Positions 1-5,341 of a stretch of 7,112 nt of DNA are shown here, piece by piece. The DNA comes from an uncultured Ruminococcus sp. (lineage in GTDB: Bacteria; Bacillota_A; Clostridia; Oscillospirales; Acutalibacteraceae), in NCBI GenBank assembly GCA_902773395.1, contig CACYEJ010000249.1, positions 1 through 7,112 of the forward strand. Direction: 5' to 3'. Numbering within the stretch: the stretch's first letter is position 1; each line of letters begins with the position of its first letter. The translations under genes and the position numbers were made by a program. The notes beneath the pieces were generated by a model that was not told the DNA's origin, made no database searches, and saw only the letters and a program-made list of their open reading frames with translations.

Positions 1-61
1 GCATGAAATTGCTTTCACATGGACCTGAACCATGCGCGTCTGCCAATTCCGCCATATCCGC
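1..61 (-). tRNA. tRNA-Leu (anticodon CAG), 5' part, cut by window edge
   Basis: The minus strand read from 61 folds as the 5' part of a class II tRNA. The acceptor strand is 61-55, followed by the T8/G9 pair, a D-stem of GCG (52-50) with CGC (38-36) and a D-loop containing GG. The anticodon stem is 34-30 with 22-18, and the seven-base loop 29-23 is TTCAGGT, so the anticodon is CAG and the tRNA reads CUG leucine codons. A long variable arm follows, with TGAAA (17-13) pairing with TTTCA, as expected of tRNA-Leu. The T-arm and acceptor 3' strand lie beyond position 1. The gene is not broken; the window simply ends. Confidence 0.95.
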
Positions 62-93
62 AAATAATCAATGTCATTTTTGACTACCCTAAT

Positions 94-122
94 AGTATAA
101 CACATTGATTTATTTTTGTCAA
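94..122 (-). promoter_or_regulatory. sigma-A promoter of the tRNA-Leu gene
   Basis: On the minus strand the -35 box is TTGACA (122-117) and the -10 box is TATACT (99-94), separated by exactly 17 bases. This predicts a transcript start near 87, about 26 bases before the tRNA 5' end. The perfect -35 and near-perfect -10 fit a highly expressed stable RNA. The promoter sits just past the stop codon of the upstream cohesin-like gene, so the tRNA does not depend on that gene for transcription. Confidence 0.85.
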
Positions 123-138
123 TAGCTTTTTAAAATTT

Positions 139-834
139 TTATTTTTTCTTACGGCTTCTCATTCTAAAGATAATTACAATTGCTGCCACAGCTATTAAAA
201 TGATTACTGATAATAAAACCACAGCAGACTTTGAGATATTATCATCACCAGAAGCTTCATCAACAGAAACGGTACTGTTTAAAATTGCGTTATCTAAAGT
301 TTCGGAAACATCGGCTGCATTTATACCAGAATGAATATCTTTATTAGAATCAGTGGAGTTTACAGTAATCACTGTTCTGCTGTTGTAATCCTTAGGAGAA
401 AGATCTTCATCTTCATTCACAAAAGTAAAAATTTCATCAAATCTATTTGTAATCACCGTTGAGCCTGAGGCAGTATCGAGAACCTTAAACTTAGCCGTTA
501 CAACTAGTCCTTCTTCCTGAAAGTCGAAGCCGTTTACAACATCAATCGCACAATAATAAATAGAGTCCTCCCCTACGTTAGTCATTGCATTTTGAAGTAC
601 ATCAAAACCGATTGAGCCGTCAATATATTCAAGAAAATCATGGTTGTATACAATATACGCTCCGGCTGCTTCAATAGGGTCTTTCACGTCGCTCATGTAA
701 TATTCAAATGTGACAATATCCCCTTTTTCCACCTTTACGCTGTTTACAGTCAACTCTTGCTCAGCGTAAGCAGGTGTTATAAAAATGCCAATTAATAGCA
801 GAGCTGTCAATATAATAATACTATGCAGTTTCAT
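139..834 (-). CDS. Membrane-anchored cohesin-like domain protein (downstream paralog)
   Basis: A 231-residue surface protein. Residues 1-24 form a signal peptide with an AYA cleavage site. Residues about 27-158 form a beta-rich domain with the cohesin pattern: a 'KGDIVTFEYY' opening strand, a GAYIVYNHDFLEY strand pair, and a later VVTAKFKV strand. An acidic Ser/Asp-rich linker (159-203) leads to one membrane helix (about 204-223) and a basic tail (RMRSRKKK). The protein should therefore sit outside the membrane, held by its C-terminus. There is no LPXTG motif and no dockerin. It starts at ATG 834 behind AAAGGTGA (838-845), which overlaps the stop of the gene upstream, so the two are probably translationally coupled. 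Cohesins bind dockerins in cellulosomes; whether this one does is unknown. The fold call rests on pattern reading, and the ligand is unassigned. No clear terminator follows the gene. Confidence 0.75.
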   Translation of the reverse strand: MKLHSIIILTALLLIGIFITPAYAEQELTVNSVKVEKGDIVTFEYYMSDVKDPIEAAGAYIVYNHDFLEYIDGSIGFDVLQNAMTNVGEDSIYYCAIDVVNGFDFQEEGLVVTAKFKVLDTASGSTVITNRFDEIFTFVNEDEDLSPKDYNSRTVITVNSTDSNKDIHSGINAADVSETLDNAILNSTVSVDEASGDDNISKSAVVLLSVIILIAVAAIVIIFRMRSRKKK

Positions 835-843
835 AGCTCACCT

Positions 844-1656
844 TTACGAATTATGCTTGTCACCCTTAGAGTGTTTTACAGCAGCTGAAAAAACTATTCC
901 CAGTATCATGACAATCAATACTCCCACCAAAGCCGATACTAAATACAGCATATTATTATCGCTATTAGGCATCGAATCATTAGCAGATAATGTATCAATA
1001 TCATCTTCTTCCGGAGTTTCGAAAACATCATCTTGCATTTCATCAGTAGGATATTCGCTTTCAATTTGGGAACTCGTGATTTCAGCTTGTGTGTCAGTAG
1101 ATACCTCACTCTGAACAGAATCACTATCAGTTGTAATCTCTTCGTTCAGGTCAGAATCCGTACCGAGCTGAGAAGAAGCTGCCGTGTTTCCGTTTACAGA
1201 AGTAATATCGTAAAAATATGTACCGCCAAGATCTGTTGTAGAAGTGTCGAGAAAAGATTTAACCTCATATGTAAGGTTTATATTCTCAGCAGAAGTATCC
1301 TTCACAGTGAACTTAACCTTTGAAAGAACCTTATCCTCATCAAAATTAAAACCGTCAAAATCCATTGCATTAAAACGAATTTCACCGTCAATATTTGTAT
1401 TGGTCATATATCCGCTAATATTAGACAGCTCCAAGCTATATGGAATATATTCCAAGCAACTGCTATCGTAATATATTACCACATCAAGAGCCTGTATTTT
1501 ATCAGGGCATGGATTTACACGAAGCTCATATTCAACAGTATCACCGTAATTTGCGGAGATAAAATTCACTTCAGAAGCAGATACTGAAATAATTGAAAAT
1601 AAAACAATTGAAATAAGAGAAAGTATTATCGTTATTCTTTTTATCATATTTTTCAA
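844..1656 (-). CDS. Membrane-anchored cohesin-like domain protein (upstream paralog), TTG start
   Basis: A 270-residue surface protein of the same plan as its downstream neighbour: signal peptide 1-27 (cleavage after VSA), cohesin-like domain about 29-154, a long acidic Asp/Glu/Ser/Thr linker (about 160-233), a membrane helix (about 236-258) and a short basic cytoplasmic tail. Shared landmarks are the opening 'YGDTVEYELRV', a 'YYDSSCLEYI' strand where the paralog has 'VYNHDFLEYI', and a 'GFNFDED' segment where it has 'GFDFQEE'. Two cysteines (50 and 67) in the domain are not matched in the paralog. The start is taken as TTG at 1656, because AAGGGAG (1666-1672) lies 9 bases upstream; the first in-frame ATG (1647) would be 18 bases away. 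It is first in a two-gene unit with only 9 bases before the next gene. The partner ligand is unknown. Confidence 0.72.
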   Translation of the reverse strand: MKNMIKRITIILSLISIVLFSIISVSASEVNFISANYGDTVEYELRVNPCPDKIQALDVVIYYDSSCLEYIPYSLELSNISGYMTNTNIDGEIRFNAMDFDGFNFDEDKVLSKVKFTVKDTSAENINLTYEVKSFLDTSTTDLGGTYFYDITSVNGNTAASSQLGTDSDLNEEITTDSDSVQSEVSTDTQAEITSSQIESEYPTDEMQDDVFETPEEDDIDTLSANDSMPNSDNNMLYLVSALVGVLIVMILGIVFSAAVKHSKGDKHNS

Positions 1657-1665
1657 AATACATAA

Positions 1666-1672
1666 CTCCCTT
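1666..1672 (-). promoter_or_regulatory. Ribosome binding site setting a TTG start
   Basis: AAGGGAG on the minus strand lies 9 bases before TTG at 1656. The ATG at 1663 is only two bases away and out of frame, and the in-frame ATG at 1647 is too distant. The site therefore favours initiation at TTG. Confidence 0.6.
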
Positions 1673-1686
1673 CAAAAAATATATAT

Positions 1687-1716
1687 AAAAGAAAAGCGAA
1701 CTCAAATTGAGTCCGC
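1687..1716 (-). terminator. Rho-independent terminator of secG
   Basis: On the minus strand, 20 bases after the secG stop, GCGGACTC (1716-1709) pairs with GAGTTCGC (1703-1696) around a five-base loop, with one G-U pair, and is followed by TTTTCTTTT (1695-1687). On the plus strand no T-run follows, so it acts for minus-strand transcription. It separates secG from the cohesin-like pair, yet no convincing promoter follows it. Confidence 0.82.
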
Positions 1717-1735
1717 AATTATCGGAGCATACAGC

Positions 1736-2059
1736 TTATTCTCCGGCAACATCATAAGTTTCGGTAACGCTGCTGTCTGTAGTATCATTTGAAGATACAT
1801 CGCTCGAACCAACCATAAAGTGCTCAACACAGTTAATACCAATGACAACAAGGACAAATCCAATTACAAAAACCTTTGTCCAACGTGCAAGAAAGGCATC
1901 AAGCGAACGTGCCTTATTCTTTGATAAAAAGGTATCAGCACCACCTGTAATAGTACCGAGTCCCTGAGTATTACCCTCTTGAAGAATGATAACGATAATC
2001 AACGCAATCGCCAAAACAAGGAGAATACCTCCAAGAACAAATTCAAGTATCAATTTCAC
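1736..2059 (-). CDS. secG: SecG, protein translocase subunit
   Basis: A 107-residue integral membrane protein, the small SecG subunit of the SecYEG channel, which assists SecA-driven export. Membrane helix 1 (about 3-27) runs into the family signature LQEGNTQGLG, then a GGAD segment and the KNKARSLDAFLARWT loop, followed by helix 2 (about 62-82). These are typical SecG landmarks. A hydrophilic tail (about 85-107, rich in Ser/Asp/Thr/Glu) makes it longer than the usual 75-80 residues; with both termini outside, as known for SecG, the tail would face the wall. The start is GTG at 2059, because GGAGGTG (2072-2066) sits six bases before it; the frame stays open to 2080, but that extension would contain the ribosome binding site. 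It has its own promoter and terminator. The common secG neighbours rnr and smpB are not adjacent here. Confidence 0.95.
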   Translation of the reverse strand: MKLILEFVLGGILLVLAIALIIVIILQEGNTQGLGTITGGADTFLSKNKARSLDAFLARWTKVFVIGFVLVVIGINCVEHFMVGSSDVSSNDTTDSSVTETYDVAGE

Positions 2060-2065
2060 TGTTTC

Positions 2066-2072
2066 CACCTCC
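2066..2072 (-). promoter_or_regulatory. Ribosome binding site fixing the secG GTG start
   Basis: GGAGGTG on the minus strand, a near-perfect anti-16S match, lies six bases before GTG 2059. It decides against the longer reading from 2080. Confidence 0.85.
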
Positions 2073-2093
2073 AACAACACCTATAGCTGTATT

Positions 2094-2122
2094 ATTATAC
2101 CACAATACAAATCTTTTTGCAA
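2094..2122 (-). promoter_or_regulatory. sigma-A promoter of secG
   Basis: On the minus strand, -35 TTGCAA (2122-2117) and a perfect -10 TATAAT (2099-2094) are separated by 17 bases. The -10 is preceded by TGTGG, close to an extended -10. The transcript would start near 2087, giving a leader of about 28 bases to the GTG start. Confidence 0.82.
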
Positions 2123-2177
2123 TAGGATTTTTGAAAATTTTAAGAGTCTGTTATATATATTTATAATCAAATCTAAG

Positions 2178-2210
2178 GGCGGGATACACTAGGCAATGGC
2201 ATACCCCGCC
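2178..2210 (-). terminator. Hairpin after the amylase gene, probable terminator
   Basis: A G+C-rich stem of nine pairs lies 13 bases after the amylase stop: minus-strand GGCGGGGTA (2210-2202) with TATCCCGCC (2186-2178). One pair is G-U in the minus-strand RNA but would be A-C in plus-strand RNA, which supports minus-strand use. What follows (CTTAGATTTGATT) is only loosely T-rich, so it is weaker than the other two terminators in the window. It may act as a 3' stabilising hairpin. Confidence 0.55.
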
Positions 2211-2223
2211 GCAATATCTACAA

Positions 2224-3813
2224 TTAATAAATTACGATAATTCCCTTAGACGGAATCTTACCGCTGATTTTTCCGCCGGACACTGTAAACTCAGCATCAG
2301 TTACCTTATCCTTGTAAGTACCGTCAGCAAGCACGGACTCTGTACCGTCAAGGTCAAACTCTTTGTCAGTCATGTTAAGAATAACAGCGCCCTTATCGCC
2401 ACGCTCAATCATAAGAACCTTACCGTCGTCATCAGGGTTAGAAAGCTTCTCGCCAAGACCTGCCATTTCATTTCTGAAATGATTAACTGCTGAAACGTTC
2501 TCACTCTTGTAGCCGTCAGAACCAGCCTTACCGATAACGTTATCGCCCCACGGATCATCTTGCGTACTGCCATGAGGTCTGCTAAAGAACAGAGGCGCAC
2601 CGCCGCTTCTTGCAGCAAGAATAGCCCAACCGTACTCAACCTGTTTCTCACTCACTTCAGACCATGATTCCTCACCCTTGTTGCAGTAGTTATCATGCGA
2701 CTCTACCCATGTAACAACCTTGCTTGGATCTACCGTACTAACAGAGAAAGATTCCACTGCCGCAGTGCTTACAAAACCTCTTGATGCAGCACGCATTCTT
2801 TCACCGTATGAAGAAGCTGTAACACCAATAAACTCAGAGTAAGCCTCAAATCTTGCACTTTCGCCCTGTAGAATCTCGCCGTACTGGAATTCAGCGCCAT
2901 TATCAATAATTGTTGGCCAGAAATCCGAAGCAAAAGCTTCATCATCGTCAGGAAGCTCAATATGCTTAGCAGCGTCATATCTGAAACCAGAAGCACCGTC
3001 AGCTACACATGACTTCAAATATTTCAACAAGTAGTTCTGAACGTCCTTATCTTGTGTGTTGAGGTCTTTAAGTCCGAGAAGATCGTTTTGAGTTACCTGC
3101 TTTCTGCTTGCATAAGACGAAATCTCGCCTCTGTTGTGGAAAGGCTCGTCACAGATATTGAAGATATTCTCCGAAATAACCGATTCATCGCTTGTGGTAT
3201 GATTCAGCGGAACATCAACTATAATTTTCAAACCAACCTTATCGGCTTCCTTACAGAGAGTTTTGAACTCTTCCTCTGTACCGAGCTGATAGTTTCCGAT
3301 AACATAATCTGTAGGCTGATAATGGTAGTACCACTTGCCGGTATCGTCCTCACTATAAAGAGCCATACCGCCGTCCTCGCCAACCTTACACTGGTTAATA
3401 GGCGATGTTTGAACAGAAGTGTAACCGGCATCTTTAATATCCTGAAGATTCTCGGTAATTGTCTTGAAGTCCCAAGCAAAACAATGCAGAATAGCACCAT
3501 AGTTCATTGCAATATTGCCGTCATCTTTAATCTGATAAGCGTATGCCTCATCTATTTCTTTTTCAGCCGGAGCTTCGGCAGTGCTTTCCACAGCAGCAGA
3601 TGACGTTTCCGAAGACGATGAAGATGATTCTGCTTGTGAAGAACTGCTTGATGAAGCCGATTCACTGGAAGCTGTCGACGAGCTTGAGGCACTGCTGGAA
3701 GCTGAATCAGATTCACGATGTGGTTTTGCAGGAGATTCTCCGCCGCAGCCTGCCATAGTACCCGTTAAAGCAAGCACAAGAGCCATAAGAATACCTGCGT
3801 ATTTCTTTTTCAT
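2224..3813 (-). CDS. Lipoprotein alpha-amylase, GH13 (AmyE-like)
   Basis: A 529-residue exported enzyme that hydrolyses alpha-1,4 bonds in starch or maltodextrin. Residues 1-22 form a lipoprotein signal ending in MAGC, with Cys23 as the predicted lipid anchor. A Ser-rich tether (about 34-82) precedes the TIM barrel (from about 95). The four GH13 regions are present: I DVPLNH (200-205); II GFRYDAAKH with nucleophile Asp280; III EFQYGEIL with acid/base Glu313; IV WVESHD with Asp374. Segments such as QTSPINQ, NHTTSD, KHIELPDD and PLFFSRP closely recall Bacillus subtilis AmyE (subfamily GH13_28). A short beta domain C (about 455-529) ends the protein; no starch-binding module or dockerin is seen. 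The start is ATG 3813 behind AGAGGTG (3828-3822); the frame is open to 3852, but that would overlap the upstream gene. It is second in a unit with the phosphatase, with a 19-base gap. Confidence 0.93.
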   Translation of the reverse strand: MKKKYAGILMALVLALTGTMAGCGGESPAKPHRESDSASSSASSSSTASSESASSSSSSQAESSSSSSETSSAAVESTAEAPAEKEIDEAYAYQIKDDGNIAMNYGAILHCFAWDFKTITENLQDIKDAGYTSVQTSPINQCKVGEDGGMALYSEDDTGKWYYHYQPTDYVIGNYQLGTEEEFKTLCKEADKVGLKIIVDVPLNHTTSDESVISENIFNICDEPFHNRGEISSYASRKQVTQNDLLGLKDLNTQDKDVQNYLLKYLKSCVADGASGFRYDAAKHIELPDDDEAFASDFWPTIIDNGAEFQYGEILQGESARFEAYSEFIGVTASSYGERMRAASRGFVSTAAVESFSVSTVDPSKVVTWVESHDNYCNKGEESWSEVSEKQVEYGWAILAARSGGAPLFFSRPHGSTQDDPWGDNVIGKAGSDGYKSENVSAVNHFRNEMAGLGEKLSNPDDDGKVLMIERGDKGAVILNMTDKEFDLDGTESVLADGTYKDKVTDAEFTVSGGKISGKIPSKGIIVIY

Positions 3814-3821
3814 AAATAATA

Positions 3822-3828
3822 CACCTCT
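3822..3828 (-). promoter_or_regulatory. Ribosome binding site fixing the amylase start
   Basis: AGAGGTG on the minus strand is eight bases before ATG 3813. The methionine codon beginning that site's upstream open frame at 3852 lies inside the phosphatase gene and would put 13 residues ahead of the lipoprotein signal, so it is rejected. Confidence 0.8.
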
Positions 3829-3832
3829 TGTT

Positions 3833-4504
3833 TTAATTTTCATATTTATCAAAGTAGACTATCTCATCGTAGTCGTACTCATCTTTCTCTTTTTCATATG
3901 GAACTCTTGCATAAACCTCGGCAACTCTGTCACGCATCCATAAAGACGGAGTTATTCTGAGTGAAAAGCCGCAGCCGTCATTCATCGCCCATTCAAAAGG
4001 CTTAGCCTGCGGAAGTCCGTATACAGCAAGCAGCGTCATAATAACACCGCCATGAGTAACTATTATACAATTAGTAGTTCCCGTTTTTATAAGTCCGTCG
4101 ACTATATCCTTGAAAATATTGCAAACACGTCTTGTGAATTCTGCACCGCTTTCACCTTTGGGAGGCTTAACCGTTGTATCACCGGCAAGCCACTTTTTGA
4201 AATCCTCATTATTAGACAAGCTGTCTGCTGTACGTCCTTCCCATTCGCCAAAGCTGCATTCTCTCAGCTCATTTATTACAATAGGCTTTAGTGCTGGATA
4301 TACAATTTCACAGGTTTGCAGACATCTTTTCAAAGGACTTGTAAATATAACCGGTGCTCCGGGATAATCAAATTTTTCGTCAAGTCGTTTTAATTCGGCT
4401 ATGCCTTCCTTGCTGAGCGGTACGTCTTTTGTACCAACATATTCGCCTTTTCGTGTTTCCTCACAGGCGGCGTGTCTGATTAAATGTATTTGATATGATT
4501 TCAT
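3833..4504 (-). CDS. Histidine phosphatase family protein (phosphoglycerate mutase-like)
   Basis: A 223-residue cytosolic protein of the histidine phosphatase superfamily, which removes phosphate through a phospho-histidine. The opening motif is LIRHA (residues 8-12; RHA in place of the more common RHG), with His11 as nucleophile. Arg60 in SPLKR, Glu82 in the ELRECSFGEWEG block and His151 in VTHGG complete the active site. The segment EYVGTKDVPLSKEG is like alpha-ribazole phosphatase (CobC) and related broad-specificity enzymes, but no cobalamin genes are nearby, so the substrate is not assigned. A charged, Tyr/Asp-rich tail (about 203-223) extends past the core. It starts at ATG 4504 behind AAGGAA (4517-4512), seven bases away. 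It is first in a unit with the amylase. No strong minus-strand promoter was identified in the divergent spacer. Confidence 0.88.
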   Translation of the reverse strand: MKSYQIHLIRHAACEETRKGEYVGTKDVPLSKEGIAELKRLDEKFDYPGAPVIFTSPLKRCLQTCEIVYPALKPIVINELRECSFGEWEGRTADSLSNNEDFKKWLAGDTTVKPPKGESGAEFTRRVCNIFKDIVDGLIKTGTTNCIIVTHGGVIMTLLAVYGLPQAKPFEWAMNDGCGFSLRITPSLWMRDRVAEVYARVPYEKEKDEYDYDEIVYFDKYEN

Positions 4505-4511
4505 AAATAAA

Positions 4512-4517
4512 TTCCTT
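4512..4517 (-). promoter_or_regulatory. Ribosome binding site of the phosphatase gene
   Basis: AAGGAA on the minus strand, seven bases before ATG 4504, inside the AT-rich divergent spacer. Confidence 0.7.
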
Positions 4518-4527
4518 ATAAATTCTA

Positions 4528-4556
4528 TTTACAAATTGTTATAAAAAGTTTATACT
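4528..4556 (+). promoter_or_regulatory. sigma-A promoter of the HTH regulator
   Basis: -35 TTTACA (4528-4533) and -10 TATACT (4551-4556) are spaced by 17 bases. The predicted start is near 4563, so the in-frame ATG at 4564 would have no leader, which supports initiation at 4591. A small dyad, ACAA-A-TTGT (4531-4539), overlaps the -35 box and could be an operator for autorepression; this is speculative. Confidence 0.7.
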
Positions 4557-4574
4557 TATAGTAATGAAATTAAA

Positions 4575-4581
4575 AGAAAGG
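4575..4581 (+). promoter_or_regulatory. Ribosome binding site fixing the regulator start
   Basis: AGAAAGG lies nine bases before ATG 4591. It supports this start over the upstream in-frame ATG at 4564, which would place it inside the coding region. Confidence 0.65.
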
Positions 4582-4590
4582 TCTGATCTA

Positions 4591-5292
4591 ATGAACAGAG
4601 ATTTTCCAAGAATAATTACTCTTCTGCGAGAAGAACGAGGTTACAGTCAAAAAAAGGCTGCTGCCGATTTAGGTATATCGCAGCCGCTTCTGTCGCACTA
4701 CGAAAAAGGTCTAAGGGAATGCGGGCTTGATTTTGTGGTCAAGGTTGCCGATTACTACGATGTATCCTGCGACTATCTGCTCGGACGCACAGCCAACAGA
4801 ACAGGCGGTCAAATCGTCATTTCCGATATCCCCGAAGAGGACGCAGGCGATTTTTCATTTATAAGCAAAACATCAGGTATAATCACAGCTTTTAACAAAA
4901 AAATCATTTTCAACTCTTTAAACATAATATTTGATATTCTTGAGAAAATAAACAACAAAGGACTTACAACTGAATGTTCGGGATATCTTACTGCTGTAAT
5001 ATATTCGATGTTCAGAATGCTATATTCATCTAATCCGAAAAACTCACAAAATATGTTTTCCGTAGCAGAGCATATCTACAAAGGAAAGGTTCATGCGTTG
5101 CAGACAATCTGCGAAAGCAACGCAGAAAATCTCGCAAACGGACTGCCGATAATCGAGTACAGAGGCGTTGAACGAACAAAGGTAATTGAACTTTCTCCGG
5201 ACATCATCGAAGAACAATACGCCACGTTGTCAAGCTCGCTGTTCAGTCTTATTCAAAACACAGAAAACCGTATTAATAATTCAAAATATTAA
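4591..5292 (+). CDS. XRE-family HTH regulator with unrecognised C-terminal domain
   Basis: A 233-residue DNA-binding protein. Residues about 6-66 form a lambda-repressor-type HTH: RIITLLREERGYSQKKAA, then the helix pair around DLGIS and QPLLSHYEKG (recognition helix about 31-38), ending with the CDYLLGRT segment frequent in clostridial XRE proteins. The remaining part (about 75-233) is predicted helical, with no motif I can name; it is too large for a simple dimerisation tail and may be an oligomerisation or ligand domain. The start at 4591 is supported by the ribosome binding site and promoter. It is divergent from the phosphatase-amylase pair across 86 bases, so it may repress itself or that unit; this is positional inference only. 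A strong terminator follows directly, so the gene is monocistronic. Confidence 0.85.
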   Translation: MNRDFPRIITLLREERGYSQKKAAADLGISQPLLSHYEKGLRECGLDFVVKVADYYDVSCDYLLGRTANRTGGQIVISDIPEEDAGDFSFISKTSGIITAFNKKIIFNSLNIIFDILEKINNKGLTTECSGYLTAVIYSMFRMLYSSNPKNSQNMFSVAEHIYKGKVHALQTICESNAENLANGLPIIEYRGVERTKVIELSPDIIEEQYATLSSSLFSLIQNTENRINNSKY

Positions 5293-5296
5293 CATC

Positions 5297-5339
5297 AGCT
5301 AAGCGATACACCATAAAAACGTATCGCTTAGCTTTTTTT
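5297..5339 (+). terminator. Strong rho-independent terminator of the regulator gene
   Basis: A perfect 13-base stem, AGCTAAGCGATAC (5297-5309) with GTATCGCTTAGCT (5321-5333), surrounds an 11-base loop and ends in seven T (5333-5339). It begins four bases after the regulator stop. The convergent kinase-like gene ends at 5342; read on the minus strand the same stem is followed only by GATGTTAATATTTT, so it may stop that transcript less efficiently. Confidence 0.95.
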
Positions 5340-5341
5340 AA

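Noticed and set aside
139..1656. Full cellulosome scaffoldin locus
   Set aside because: Each protein carries one cohesin-like domain only, and there is no dockerin, carbohydrate-binding module or glycosidase with a dockerin in the window.
1678..1705. TTGAGT / TATATT promoter-like pair with 16-base spacing on the minus strand before the cohesin-like genes
   Set aside because: It lies within the secG terminator, and its start point would fall inside the ribosome binding site, leaving almost no leader.
3543..3943. Open frames on the plus strand opposite the Ser-rich amylase tether and the phosphatase end
   Set aside because: They mirror the biased codons of the minus-strand Ser-rich region, have no ribosome binding site and show no recognisable domain.
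4522..4566. Minus-strand promoter for the phosphatase (TAGAAT at 4522-4527 or TATAAC at 4538-4543)
   Set aside because: The first would start transcription inside the ribosome binding site; the second lacks a recognisable -35 box at the right distance.
5297..5333. Perfect 13-base inverted repeat as a possible operator or attachment site
   Set aside because: It is directly followed by a T-run and lies four bases after a stop codon, so a terminator explains it fully.
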